64,000 bases of DNA, taken from contig NZ_CP018477.1 of NCBI RefSeq assembly GCF_002277955.1, positions 2,625,206 through 2,689,205 on the forward strand, read 5' to 3'. The position numbers and the translations under genes were made by a program. Shown here piece by piece: positions 36,442 to 45,745 of this stretch. This DNA is from Thermogutta terrifontis. GTDB lineage: Bacteria; Planctomycetota; Planctomycetia; Pirellulales; Thermoguttaceae. The notes under the pieces are model-generated. The model was given only the letters and a program-made list of their open reading frames with translations, searched no databases and was not told where the DNA came from. How positions within the stretch are numbered: position 1 is the stretch's first letter; each line of letters begins with the position of its first letter.

Positions 36442-37449
36442 TCAGTCTTTTTCTGAATCGTCTTCCGAATCTCCGGGAAAGTCCTTAGAAAGCTCCTCAC
36501 CGCTTGATTCTTGAGTTTCCACTTCCGGTGTTGCAAAGGCCCCGCCTCTGAATTGATCCCGAAGCGCCCCGTAAAGCCGTAAGATGCTTTCCACGTCCAG
36601 TTGCTCCGCGCGAGCTTGGGGATCGAACCCCATCTTCTGGAGCACTTCATCCACAGCGGCCTTATCAGTTTTCCTACCCAGCGCGCTCAGCACCTGAGCC
36701 CGCAAAAACTTCCGCCGATGGAGAAACAAACCGCGGATGAAACTGTGAAACAGTTCCCGGTCCTGGATGCGATTTCGCCGTTCCGGCTCCAACACGATGT
36801 GAATGATCGCCGAAAAAACTTTCGGCCGCGGCCAGAACACCTGCGGGGGCATGGTCCGCTCAATTCTCGCGCGACATTGGCTTTGAATCCAAACACTCAA
36901 CGCCCCGTAATCTTTGGTACCCGGCCTGGCAACAATCCGGTCTGCCAGCTCTTTCTGAATCGTCGCAGTCATCGTCACCGGAGGCCGTTCCAGTGACAGT
37001 AAATTCGTCAGCACCGGAGTGGCCACATTATAGGGCAGGTTTGCCACCAGTTTGAATTGCCGATTGCCCTCGGCGAGCGCCTCCTCCACTGCCTCCAGCA
37101 CCGCGGGATGGAAACGGTTTTTGCTTTTCAGGGCATCCTGGCATAACAGCCGGACATTGGCCTTCTGACCGACCAACTCCTTGGCAACTGCGTGGAGCTT
37201 GGGATCGATTTCCACCGAAATAACATATCCGGCGCGTTCCGCCAGCAAGTTGGTCAGGCTGCCGGTTCCCGTACCCACTTCCAGGACCACATCCTGAGGC
37301 CCCAACTGGGCCGTGTCTGCAAGAACACGCAGTAAGTTGAGGTCGATGAGAAAATTCTGCCCGAGGTCTGTTTTCGGGCGAACTCCGGCAGCCTCCAGGC
37401 GTTCTCGGACAAACGTCAGGGTTTGTCGCGGTGAACCAGCGGTGCTCAT
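36442..37449 (-). CDS. rsmA: 16S rRNA (adenine1518-N6/adenine1519-N6)-dimethyltransferase
   Basis: 335 aa KsgA/RsmA. 'KTDLGQNFLIDLNLL', 'VLEVGTGTGSLTNLLAERA' (SAM site) and 'KLVANLPYNVATPVLTNLL' (catalytic NLPYN) are present, and the C-terminal helical domain ('HRRKFLRAQVLSAL') is complete. The last ~40 residues are an acidic tail not usual in the family ('SGEELSKDFPGDSEDDSEKD'). It follows ribE after 47 bases on the same strand and may share its transcript. Confidence 0.95.
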   Translation of the reverse strand: MSTAGSPRQTLTFVRERLEAAGVRPKTDLGQNFLIDLNLLRVLADTAQLGPQDVVLEVGTGTGSLTNLLAERAGYVISVEIDPKLHAVAKELVGQKANVRLLCQDALKSKNRFHPAVLEAVEEALAEGNRQFKLVANLPYNVATPVLTNLLSLERPPVTMTATIQKELADRIVARPGTKDYGALSVWIQSQCRARIERTMPPQVFWPRPKVFSAIIHIVLEPERRNRIQDRELFHSFIRGLFLHRRKFLRAQVLSALGRKTDKAAVDEVLQKMGFDPQARAEQLDVESILRLYGALRDQFRGGAFATPEVETQESSGEELSKDFPGDSEDDSEKD

Positions 37450-37496
37450 GGAAATGTGTGAGGTTTTCCCTGTGCCAAATTGAAAACGCTTTGTCG

Positions 37497-38099
37497 TTAA
37501 ACAGGCCAGGTTTTTGCCTCAAGTTGCCTTTCCACGTATTTGGCCAGGATGTCTGTTTCCAGATTGACTTTGTCACCCACTTTCATCGGTCCCAAAGTGG
37601 TAACAGCAAGTGTGTAAGGAATCAGCGCAACGCTGAAGCGCTCAGGCTCACTGTCGACAATGGTGAGACTCACGCCGTCAACAGCGATGGATCCTTTGGG
37701 AGCCATTTGGCGAGCCAGTCGGCGCGGAATCTGGAACCAGAATCGCGACCACTCACCAAAGTCTTCCCGTTGAATAAGATACCCCACATCATCAATGTGG
37801 CCGGTCACAAAATGCCCGCCCAGGCGATCCCCTATTTTTAGGGAGCGCTCCAGGTTAACACGACTTCCCTCCTTGAGATCTCCCAAATTGGTCCGCGAAA
37901 GGGTTTCCGGCCCTGCCTGGAACGCAAAGGTGTCTCCATCAACGGCAATGACGGTGAGACAACATCCGTTGACAGCGATGCTGTCGGCCACCTTTGTTTC
38001 CGCGGCAATCCGGGGTTCACGCACCACAAGTCGCACCCCTGGGGGCTCCGAAATAACGGCCGCGACGGTCCCCAGCGCCTCGACAATCCCCGAAAACAT
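37497..38099 (-). CDS. ribE: Riboflavin synthase alpha chain
   Basis: 200 aa from ATG 38099 ('MFSGIVEALGTVAAV'); an in-frame start at 38126 adds nine residues outside the family N-terminus. Two tandem lumazine-binding barrels are visible: 'VNGCCLTVIAVDGDTFAF' in the first and 'VDGVSLTIVDSEPERFSV' in the second, with 'GGHFVTGHIDDVGYL' between. It joins two 6,7-dimethyl-8-ribityllumazine molecules to give riboflavin. No FMN riboswitch is seen in the ~280 bases upstream. Confidence 0.95.
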   Translation of the reverse strand: MFSGIVEALGTVAAVISEPPGVRLVVREPRIAAETKVADSIAVNGCCLTVIAVDGDTFAFQAGPETLSRTNLGDLKEGSRVNLERSLKIGDRLGGHFVTGHIDDVGYLIQREDFGEWSRFWFQIPRRLARQMAPKGSIAVDGVSLTIVDSEPERFSVALIPYTLAVTTLGPMKVGDKVNLETDILAKYVERQLEAKTWPV

Positions 38100-38411
38100 G
38101 TTAACGGCGCTCCTTTCGTGCCTCATTTTTCACGGTCGCGTAAATTGGACGCGTTCCTTCCAGATTAGTCACTACTACTAGATGCTAAAGGTAAGGATTC
38201 GGATTGGCTAGCCGCACCAGTCATTCCGGAGGTTCGTGATCTATTGCGCCACCCCTTACCCGAGCCAAATTAGTTTACAGGCTTCCAAGTCCGCATTGTT
38301 CAGCCCGTAAAAAACAAATATGATGAAGTTTGATCCCCATGTGTGCGGGACCGAACCGGCTCCCCAGGAGTACCGTCTTCCCCTCCAGACGACATTTGTT
38401 TCTCCCGATCT

Positions 38412-39407
38412 ATGAACCCTGAAGCCCGGACACCGGCTGCCACTGATTCCAAGTCTCCGGCAACTTCCCCAGGTGGTGAAACTCTTCGTTTGACCGAGAA
38501 CGTGAAACTACTCCTGGAGCATGCTGCGGCGGTGGCCAAGGCGGCTGAAGCGGCAGCCATTCTCATTTTGTGGCCGGGAAAGGCAGACTGGTCCCGCGTG
38601 ACAGGGCTGCTGGGGGATCAAAAACTGATTGTGGCGGTGGACACGCCTGCCCAGGCGGAGCCTCTGCATAATTCGAAAGTCCACGTCGTGATCACCAACA
38701 TGCCGGAGTCATCGCCCCAGGACCGCCTGGCGGAGGCCCTTGTGGAGTGCGTGACGGAGGAGTACGTGGCCATGGGCAACGATCTGGTTGCCGTTTATGG
38801 GGCCTTCGATGCGACGTCGCTGGACACCCTCAGTCTGTTTCACCTGTCAGATTACTTGGGAAGACTGACCGTTCGCGAGTTACGCCAGCTCAAAACAGAC
38901 ATTCCCGTCGAAACCCTCAAGCTGGTCATCAATCTGGCGATCGAGATCGGTCGCGAAGGCCGGGAAGGAAAACCAGTCGGCACAATCTTCGTCATTGGTG
39001 ATACCCGCCGCGTTCTCGCCCATACTCGGCCTCTGGGCTTTGACCCTGTTCGAGGATACAGCAAACGCGAGCGAAACCTATTTGATGCCAAGGTTCGCGA
39101 GGGGATCAAGGAAATCGCCCAGCTCGACGGGGCGTTCATTATCAGCAAAGACGGATATGTTGTGGCTGCGTGCCGTCACATTGACTGCTCGGCTGATGGG
39201 ATTTCCCTCAGCAAAGGACTGGGTTCGCGACACTGGGCCGCGGCGGCCATTACCCGCCGGACAAAAGCCGTGGCGGTTTGCGTCAGCCAATCCAGCGGTA
39301 CGGTGCGCGTATTCCACGATGGCGAGGTGCGCATGCGAATCGAGCCGGAGCGCAAACGAGTTGTGGTCTGGCGGGATACCGACGGCAATCCGGAAACCGC
39401 GCGGTAG
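38412..39407 (+). CDS. Diadenylate cyclase (DisA_N/DAC domain) protein
   Basis: 331 aa from ATG 38412. The N-terminal ~115 residues form an alpha/beta domain resembling the pyruvate-kinase C-terminal fold ('AAILILWPGKADWSRV', 'KVHVVITNMPE'). The C-terminal DAC domain has 'GTIFVIGDTRRVL', 'LDGAFIISKDGYV' (the DGA motif) and 'LGSRHWAAAAITRRT', which aligns with the RHR motif, with Trp in place of the second Arg. DAC enzymes make cyclic di-AMP from two ATP. There are no membrane helices and no DisA DNA-binding domain, so it is soluble and not a typical DisA or CdaA. Single gene, divergent from ribE. Confidence 0.85.
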   Translation: MNPEARTPAATDSKSPATSPGGETLRLTENVKLLLEHAAAVAKAAEAAAILILWPGKADWSRVTGLLGDQKLIVAVDTPAQAEPLHNSKVHVVITNMPESSPQDRLAEALVECVTEEYVAMGNDLVAVYGAFDATSLDTLSLFHLSDYLGRLTVRELRQLKTDIPVETLKLVINLAIEIGREGREGKPVGTIFVIGDTRRVLAHTRPLGFDPVRGYSKRERNLFDAKVREGIKEIAQLDGAFIISKDGYVVAACRHIDCSADGISLSKGLGSRHWAAAAITRRTKAVAVCVSQSSGTVRVFHDGEVRMRIEPERKRVVVWRDTDGNPETAR

Positions 39408-39493
39408 ACAGCCGCAGCTCAGCCGGGGCTGGGAACACCTTGTCTCGGTGCCCAGGTCGGTTCTTCCAGGAACCAGACACTCGATGCAAACGG

Positions 39494-40186
39494 TTATCGG
39501 TCTGGGCGCTCTAGAACCAGACTTAGATCGAAACGGTGCTGCGGATCGCTACTGGTCAGAACTCCTCGCGGCCGAATCCACAAGTAGCTGTGGGTTTCCC
39601 CCCGCGACCCTTCTTCGGGCACGACGTAGAGGTAAACGGCCGGATTGTTCGTCGGACGGTAAACAAATCCGTAGTAGGTCGCCAAAAAAGCGAGGAGCCG
39701 ATTGGGATTACCGGTCGTGCCTTCAAACACGATCCTTCGAACCTGCCGCGAAGCATCAAAGTAATAAGTGACCGTGCCTACCAGATCGTCTTCGGCGGTG
39801 CCTGTGACGAGTGGTACACGGTATCCCTGAAAGTTCAAAATAGCCAGACCTGTAGTAACACGTGGAAATCGCGATACCACCCAATCAGGGGATATATCGA
39901 AGCGGAATATTTCGCTCATGTCCACTAATGGTGGCAGAGCCTCTTCCACTTCTTGCGGGGAGACCGTTTTTTGATCGGACCCGTTGCCCATCCCGAGGGA
40001 CGTGAGGACCGGTTCTCCCGATAAGATTTTGGCTAGCACGGCCGCGAGAGACCCCGATCCAGAAAGCACGACAATTGGAGACAGGACCAACAACAGCCCG
40101 ATGACAGCCAGGATCACCTGGTTGAGGACCGGGGTTGGCGGAGGTGGTTTGGGTTGTTCCTGGGGTTTCTGCTCGTTGTCGCCCAT
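39494..40186 (-). CDS. Single-pass membrane protein of unknown function
   Basis: 230 aa. A Pro-rich N-terminus (~1-20) is followed by one membrane helix ('VILAVIGLLLVLSPIVVLSG'), and then a soluble domain with 'WVVSRFPRVTTGLAILNFQ', 'VGTVTYYFDASRQVRRIVF' and 'LATYYGFVYRPTNNPAVYL'. The start ATG at 40186 and lack of a signal cleavage site suggest an anchored protein with a large outer domain. I take it for a planctomycete-specific family but could not assign it. It is convergent with the diadenylate cyclase gene. Confidence 0.65.
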   Translation of the reverse strand: MGDNEQKPQEQPKPPPPTPVLNQVILAVIGLLLVLSPIVVLSGSGSLAAVLAKILSGEPVLTSLGMGNGSDQKTVSPQEVEEALPPLVDMSEIFRFDISPDWVVSRFPRVTTGLAILNFQGYRVPLVTGTAEDDLVGTVTYYFDASRQVRRIVFEGTTGNPNRLLAFLATYYGFVYRPTNNPAVYLYVVPEEGSRGETHSYLWIRPRGVLTSSDPQHRFDLSLVLERPDR

Positions 40187-40383
40187 GGATCACGTAACTC
40201 GAACCGCTCGCTCAAGGCCGGGAAAAGCGGGGACTATCAGGGTAAGATGCTCCTTTTAGCTATCAGTCGGGCAATCTTATCGGCCGGATGAACTCGCGCG
40301 GTATCCCGCGCTACAATGAGCAGAAGCCGCATGATCGGTACACGCGGGCTGGGCGAGATAAGTCACCGGCCTCGAAAACCATT

Positions 40384-40950
40384 TCACGGGTTGCTTGCGC
40401 CGCCGTTGGGTGGCGAGGGGGGAGGCGTCATGAGACCCGGCGTCCAGGGGAAATACGGCCACCAGGGCGGGTTGGGAAGCTGGCCCAGAGCGAACGGGTT
40501 GACCCACGACTGAAATGGAAGAGTCCACGGCCCCTGCGGATTACCCCACGGTCCGAACGGGGTAGCCCCTGGCCGGAAGGGAAATTCCCACTCCTCATAC
40601 GGCCGAATGTAGGCCCCTAACCCCCAAGTTTTAACGATATGGAGGTGATCATAACTCTCTGCACCCCGGATTGTTGCGCGGCTGTGGCGGTATCCACTGA
40701 CGACATAATTGGGTGCGTATGGCAAGGCAACTTGCGGCGGTGGAGAAAACTGCACTATGCGACGGCCTTCATCGTTATGAGAAAAATACGAAGGCTGGAA
40801 AATCCAGCTTTCAGCCCGCGATTTCGAAGCGGTGAACAGCAGGTACCCGCACAGCACCAGGGCACCAATCGCCGTAAAACCCGTAGCGCGCCCAGACAGT
40901 TTAACCCCAAGAATCATGCGTGGATGAAGAGCTTTTCGAAAGGTTTGCAT
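40384..40950 (-). CDS. Exported Trp/Pro-rich protein (planctomycete hypothetical)
   Basis: 188 aa from ATG 40950 (the frame is open to 41073). Signal-like helix 'FTAIGALVLCGYLLFTA' followed by 'SKSRAES'. The mature part has 'QPSYFSHNDEGRRIVQFSP', 'SGYRHSRATIRGAESYDHL' and 'ETWG'-like 'KTWGLGAYIRPYEEWEFPF', then repeated P-W-G segments. I recall this 'YSHD...GRRVVQY...SGYRH' pattern in exported proteins of Pirellulales; the function is unknown. It lies 258 bases after the lipoprotein gene on the same strand. Confidence 0.65.
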   Translation of the reverse strand: MQTFRKALHPRMILGVKLSGRATGFTAIGALVLCGYLLFTASKSRAESWIFQPSYFSHNDEGRRIVQFSPPPQVALPYAPNYVVSGYRHSRATIRGAESYDHLHIVKTWGLGAYIRPYEEWEFPFRPGATPFGPWGNPQGPWTLPFQSWVNPFALGQLPNPPWWPYFPWTPGLMTPPPSPPNGGASNP

Positions 40951-41208
40951 ACGCGACCGATCAAGAGCTTTTCTATTGCATCGCCCTTTTTTAGCGTAAT
41001 TACGCGGCGTCGCGATGCAACCGTAATCCGCAGCGCTTAGGTTGGCCCACCACCATCCACGGTCACGAGACAAGTTCGACCGGATCTCACCAGCGGGTTA
41101 ATCAGGGGAAAAACTCAAGGGAACTCACTGGGAAAAAGCCACGACGCGACCCGCTCAGGGAAACCCTTTTTGGTAGGGGGAGCGAATCCGCTACCTTGGC
41201 CCGAAAAA

Positions 41209-41886
41209 TTATGGCGGCGGCGACCCAGCCGGAACTTCCACCATAAGCTCTCCTCTTTGCGGGTCATACACATATCGGTGCCCTGGTGGAAGCCTGGGAA
41301 GCTGAATATTGTTTTTTTCAATAATCTCCCGCCAGAACTCTTCGTGCGATTGCGGCTTTCGGCCGTGTTCAGCCTCGAATAATTGCAAAGCCTGGGGAAC
41401 CTGAATTCGAAACGCCATGTGTTCTTTGCTGCGGAAATAGACGTATACGGGCGTGGTCAAAAAGCCTGGCTGGAGACTGCTGCCCTTTTGTCCGACGCCC
41501 ACATCTGCTTTCACGTACTGCCCCTCAGTGGCGGGCGGCAGTGCCTGTGGGGCCGTCGGCGGTGGCGGCACCATCCCTGTACTTGGTGGAGAGCTAGGTG
41601 GGCTTGGGGGCGATGGAGCGGCACCAAAATCACTTGTCACGTCCTCCGGACGCGCAATCCCTGGAGGCATCGCCACCGGGCGGCGTTGTTGACTTGCGGC
41701 AGGCGGACTCGGAGTTGCTAGCGCGGGCGAAGCGGGAGCCGGGGCCGTCGTAACCTGCCCTCCAGCACTCGGCTTCGGTGTCACCCGAAAAGAGTCGTCG
41801 GAACTTGTTGAACACCCAATCACAAACACCAGCCCGACCAGTCCAGTACCCAAGGAAATCAACTTCTTCCAGCGGAATCGGGCCAT
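41209..41886 (-). CDS. Lipoprotein of unknown function
   Basis: 225 aa from ATG 41886 (AGAGG 7 bases upstream). Signal 'LGTGLVGLVFVIGC' ends at a lipobox cysteine (residue 25). Residues ~30-115 are a Pro/Ala/Ser-rich linker. The C-terminal ~100 residues look folded: 'VKADVGVGQKGSSLQ', 'MAFRIQVPQALQLFEAEHG', 'HEEFWREIIEKNNIQLPRL', 'RYVYDPQRGELMVEVP'. It begins 25 bases after the surE stop, so the two are likely co-transcribed. Function not recognised. Confidence 0.75.
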   Translation of the reverse strand: MARFRWKKLISLGTGLVGLVFVIGCSTSSDDSFRVTPKPSAGGQVTTAPAPASPALATPSPPAASQQRRPVAMPPGIARPEDVTSDFGAAPSPPSPPSSPPSTGMVPPPPTAPQALPPATEGQYVKADVGVGQKGSSLQPGFLTTPVYVYFRSKEHMAFRIQVPQALQLFEAEHGRKPQSHEEFWREIIEKNNIQLPRLPPGHRYVYDPQRGELMVEVPAGSPPP

Positions 41887-41911
41887 GGCCACACCTCTTC
41901 AACGAATGTTT

Positions 41912-42778
41912 TCAGGATTGATCAGTTTCTGGCGACACAATCGATTGTAATCGCCGGGTGGAGCGCACAACCAGTGGTGCCGAAACCACCGTCCCGTTTT
42001 CCCACGTCGGGGGCTGCTGCACACAGAATCGGCATGTTTCCAAAGCTTTGAGCGCGTTGTGAGCCGTGAGATCGAAGTGAAGTGGTGTGATCGCAATCTT
42101 CCCCTGAGCCAACACGGAAAGGTCGGTCCCGTGGTCTCCGGGTTCCGGCGCCGGCTCGCCGGTTGCCCAGTAGTACGTTCGCCCCCATGGATCCACGCGC
42201 TTCTCGTACCGCTCGCCGAACTGACGCACATCCATCGGAACAACACACACTTCAGGCTGTGGATTGAACACGGCCGCCGTCGGGATGTTGAGATTGAAAA
42301 GCCGACTTCCTGCAGCCTTTTTCTCTAACAGTTGGGCAATGATCTGCACTGCAATTTCTGCCGCGCGGTCGAATAGGGGATTTTCCTCAAACTGAAGCGA
42401 TACGGCGATACTCGTGATCCCGAAAAACGCCCCTTCGATAGCGGCAGCAACGGTTCCCGAATACAGGACGGCAATACCCGCGTTGAGTCCTACATTGATT
42501 CCGCTGACCACAACATCAGGACGACGAGGGCACAACTCCGTCACACCAAGTTTGACACAGTCCGCCGGGCTTCCGTCGACCGCAAACCCGAAATGCTTAT
42601 CGCCCTGAAAAACTTCCTTGAGAATGAGTGGGCGCAAATAAGTGATGGAATGCCCCACTCCGCTTTGCTCTGTGGCGGGAGCGACGACCTGCACCTCCCC
42701 CAACTGCTTGAGCGCTCGAGACAAAGCAGCCAACCCTGGCGCATAGATTCCATCGTCATTTGTCAGCAGTATCAGCAC
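41912..42778 (-). CDS. surE: 5'/3'-nucleotidase SurE
   Basis: 288 aa from GTG 42778. 'LLTNDDGIYAPGL' holds the metal-binding Asp pair, 'ATEQSGVGHSIT' the conserved Ser loop, and 'PDVVVSGINVGLNAG' the metal-binding Asn. SurE removes phosphate from nucleoside 5'- and 3'-monophosphates. It is the first gene of a leftward pair with the lipoprotein gene and is divergent from trpB across 433 bases. The ~30-residue C-terminal tail extends past the usual ~250 residues. Confidence 0.93.
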   Translation of the reverse strand: MLILLTNDDGIYAPGLAALSRALKQLGEVQVVAPATEQSGVGHSITYLRPLILKEVFQGDKHFGFAVDGSPADCVKLGVTELCPRRPDVVVSGINVGLNAGIAVLYSGTVAAAIEGAFFGITSIAVSLQFEENPLFDRAAEIAVQIIAQLLEKKAAGSRLFNLNIPTAAVFNPQPEVCVVPMDVRQFGERYEKRVDPWGRTYYWATGEPAPEPGDHGTDLSVLAQGKIAITPLHFDLTAHNALKALETCRFCVQQPPTWENGTVVSAPLVVRSTRRLQSIVSPETDQS

Positions 42779-43211
42779 GGCGTCAACTCATTACCTCTTA
42801 ATCCGGGTGAGCACCGTTTCTCTGAAACGATCCGAATGCAGCACCGATGCGCGACCTAAAAGCCACCCCAACCTCTATTGGTAAACTATATCGATGCTAG
42901 TGATAATCGGCAACGATCAAGTTGCGGTGAGCGGTCCACGCTGATCACGTTGACGCTGCTGCTTTTCCTGGAGCCTGGCCGATTTCGCTGGCTGAAAGTA
43001 TTGGAGCGGTGCGACCTGACCGACGTCCCACAGCGGATGTGCGTAAAAGACCAAGACTGCCGCCGGTGAATGGCGGGACTGCGTTTTCTTAAGGTTTTAG
43101 TGTAGGATGGATAAATGATCGTTGAGCGTCAACCATCTACCTTTCTGGATGCCTGAGCACACTCAGGCTGATAATGCAATCTCCCATATTTGTATTGCGC
43201 GGCAAAATCCC
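42779..43211 (+). other. Divergent intergenic region between surE and trpB
   Basis: 433 bases with no convincing gene. Toward trpB, TTAAGG and TAAATG separated by 17 bases (about 43090-43118) could be a weak promoter. I see no trp leader peptide with Trp codons and no T-box. Confidence 0.3.
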
Positions 43212-44426
43212 ATGGAGCAGACTGCCCATTCGCTCTCAAAGGTTCCTGATGCCCGTGGCCGATTTGGACCATTTGGCGGACGTTACGTGCCGGAAACCCT
43301 GATCGCTGCCTTGGACCAGTTATGGGCCGAATATCAGCGAGCCACACAGGACCCCACTTTCCACGCGGAACTTGAACACCTTTACCGCCACTATGTTGGG
43401 CGACCGTCCCCGCTGTATTACGCGGAACGACTATCAGAATTCTGCGGCGGCGCGCGGATTTATTTGAAGCGGGAAGACCTCAACCATACTGGTGCGCACA
43501 AGATTAATAACTCGCTCGGCCAGGCGCTCCTCACGGTCCGCATGGGAAAGCGACGGGTCATTGCGGAAACCGGGGCAGGTCAGCACGGGGTGGCAACCGC
43601 CACGGCATGTGCTCGATTCGGCCTTGAGTGCGTTATCTACATGGGTGAAGAAGACATGCGTCGTCAGCGGCCGAATGTTTTCAACATGCGGCTGCTCGGG
43701 GCCCAGGTGGTGCCTGTCACCAGTGGATCACGAACGCTTCGTGACGCAATCAACGAGGCGCTTCGCGACTGGATGAGTTCCGTCGAGACGACACACTACT
43801 GCCTCGGATCGGTCACCGGCCCGCATCCTTTTCCACAAATTGTCCGCGATTTTCAATCGGTCATCGGGAAGGAAACCCGCTCACAGTGCCTTGAACAATT
43901 CGGGCGACTACCGGACTGGATTGTGGCATGCGTAGGGGGAGGAAGCAACTCCGCCGGCATGTTTTATCCGTTCATTGATGACGATGTGAAACTTCTGGGG
44001 GTCGAAGCCGGAGGGCGTTCTTCCCGTCTCGGGGACCATGCGTCGACCCTCTGTTACGGTCGACCCGGCATTCTTCACGGTACCTACTCCTACGTTTTGC
44101 AAGACGAAGACGGCCAAACTGCGGACGTGCACTCAATTTCCGCCGGTTTGGACTATCCGGGCGTGGGACCCGAACACAGTTATTGGAAAGAGACGGGGCG
44201 TGTTACCTACACCAACGTGAGCGATCGCCAGGCTTTGGAAGCGTTCCAGACCTTGGCGCGATTGGAGGGCATCCTTCCCGCCCTCGAAAGTGCCCATGCC
44301 CTGGCCAAGGCCATGGAGCTGGCCCCAACATTGGGTCGGGACCAGGTGATCGTCGTCTGCCTTTCCGGAAGAGGAGACAAAGATACCCAGGAGGTGGCGA
44401 GACTGCTGGGGCATGATTTCGCATAG
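43212..44426 (+). CDS. trpB: Tryptophan synthase beta chain
   Basis: 404 aa from ATG 43212 ('[19 protein letters not shown]'); the frame is open to 43122, but the added 30 residues are not family-like. It makes tryptophan from indole and serine using PLP: '[20 protein letters not shown]' carries the PLP lysine, '[12 protein letters not shown]' and '[14 protein letters not shown]' the substrate and phosphate loops. This is the TrpB1 type that partners TrpA. trpA follows after 62 bases; other trp genes, except a separate glutaminase at ~60 kb, are absent. Confidence 0.96.
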   Translation: MEQTAHSLSKVPDARGRFGPFGGRYVPETLIAALDQLWAEYQRATQDPTFHAELEHLYRHYVGRPSPLYYAERLSEFCGGARIYLKREDLNHTGAHKINNSLGQALLTVRMGKRRVIAETGAGQHGVATATACARFGLECVIYMGEEDMRRQRPNVFNMRLLGAQVVPVTSGSRTLRDAINEALRDWMSSVETTHYCLGSVTGPHPFPQIVRDFQSVIGKETRSQCLEQFGRLPDWIVACVGGGSNSAGMFYPFIDDDVKLLGVEAGGRSSRLGDHASTLCYGRPGILHGTYSYVLQDEDGQTADVHSISAGLDYPGVGPEHSYWKETGRVTYTNVSDRQALEAFQTLARLEGILPALESAHALAKAMELAPTLGRDQVIVVCLSGRGDKDTQEVARLLGHDFA

Positions 44427-44488
44427 ACGCGCGGGTATATCCTCTGTATCTTTGCGATCACTCTGGAAGCTTGCAGCAGGAAATCCAT

Positions 44489-45319
44489 ATGTCGGCTGTT
44501 TCTACCGTTTTTCAACAACTCCGCCAGCATGGCAAAAAAGCCCTGATGCCGTTTCTTACGGCGGGCGATCCCAATCTGGAGTTTACCGAGGAGGTCATTC
44601 AACTGCTTTCCGAGGAAGGTTGCGCGCTGCTGGAATTGGGATTCCCGTACAGCGATCCCATCGCGGATGGCCCGGTTATTCAGGCATCTTATACCCGCGC
44701 ACTGCGGAGTGGGGTCAAGGTGGACGCGGTGTTTGACACTGTCGCCCGGGTTGTACCGAAGGTTGCTACTCCGATCGTGGGAATGGTGAGTTATGCCATC
44801 GTTCTCCGACGCGGACTTCAGAGGTTCGTCGAGGCTGCGCGGTCATCCGGTCTGGCAGGACTCATCGTCCCCGATCTGCCGGTTGAAGAGTCCAGCGAGC
44901 TTCGCGCGGTGTGCGATGAAGCGGATTTGGATTTGATCCAATTGATTACTCCCACCACGCCGCGGCCTCGGGCGATCGAAATCGCCCAAAAAAGCCGGGG
45001 ATTCATTTACTATGTGTCCGTGGCCGGGATTACCGGTGAACGCTCTGAGCTACCAGCCACCGTGGTGGAAAATGTGGCCTGGTTACGGCAGCAGACCGAT
45101 CTACCGATCTGTGTGGGATTTGGCGTCAGTCGGCCGGAACATGCCCGAATGGTGGCACAGGTCGCCGATGGGGTCATCGTAGGATCGGCTTTTGTTCGGC
45201 GCATTTCCGAAGCTGCTACGCGGCCAAAAGAGGAAGTCCTTCGCGAACTCCAGCAATTCGCCAGGAGTCTCCTTTCTGCACTGGATACAGCACCCCAGTC
45301 TTTGTCGCAACGTGATTGA
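44489..45319 (+). CDS. trpA: Tryptophan synthase alpha chain
   Basis: 276 aa from ATG 44489. TIM barrel that releases indole from indole-3-glycerol phosphate: 'LELGFPYSDPIADGPVIQ' has the catalytic Glu and Asp, 'GLIVPDLPVEES', 'GFIYYVSVAGITGER' and 'PICVGFGVSRPEHA' bind the phosphate. Its stop is followed by a 426-base spacer and the convergent argG. Confidence 0.96.
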   Translation: MSAVSTVFQQLRQHGKKALMPFLTAGDPNLEFTEEVIQLLSEEGCALLELGFPYSDPIADGPVIQASYTRALRSGVKVDAVFDTVARVVPKVATPIVGMVSYAIVLRRGLQRFVEAARSSGLAGLIVPDLPVEESSELRAVCDEADLDLIQLITPTTPRPRAIEIAQKSRGFIYYVSVAGITGERSELPATVVENVAWLRQQTDLPICVGFGVSRPEHARMVAQVADGVIVGSAFVRRISEAATRPKEEVLRELQQFARSLLSALDTAPQSLSQRD

Positions 45320-45745
45320 GAACCATCAGAGTCCCATCCGACCTGTGTGTGCCGACCTGTCCCCAAATTTTTTCCCTGGCGATGGAGCCGCGAAGGTTCA
45401 CAAAGGTTCACGTAGGAGCGAGATTCAACCCCGTGGGAGCTGATTGTCACGTCCACTTGCGGCGGGACGTGTTCGTTGCATCTGCTTTCCAAAGTTTGGA
45501 TAGTCCATTTTGCTGAGCCAGCTCCAACTCCTCGGTTCAGTTGCTGGCCACACGGGAGGGGCAATTCATGAATTGCCGCTAAAACATGTTCCGCCGTGGC
45601 CACTCGGAGATTCTTGCAGGCCTGGGGATGGGACATGTGTGCCGGCGGGTTGACGCGCGAGCGAAATCCAGCTTCGTGGCGGCGTCCACTGAACCCAAGC
45701 CTAATCCGACGTCGGTTGACCGGAAACGCCAACGCCCGTGAGGAA
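45320..45745. other. Convergent intergenic region between trpA and argG
   Basis: 426 bases without a gene. It holds a tandem AAGGTTCAC repeat near 45392-45412, and at 45546-45630 a diverged partial copy of the 202-base repeat. No clear intrinsic terminator was found for either flanking gene. Confidence 0.5.
45546..45630 (+). repeat. Partial, diverged copy (C) of the 202-base dispersed repeat
   Basis: Starts with GGCCAC and ends GGGGATG like copies A and B, and carries the central palindrome (45558-45579, GGGGCAATTCATGAATTGCC with one mismatch in the arm). Corresponds to the 3' part of copies A and B; the first ~110 bases are not recognisable here. Confidence 0.55.

Noticed and set aside
38100-38411. 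Possible FMN riboswitch upstream of ribE
   Set aside because: The conserved AGGG...GGGGUGAAAUUCCCC core of the RFN element is absent.
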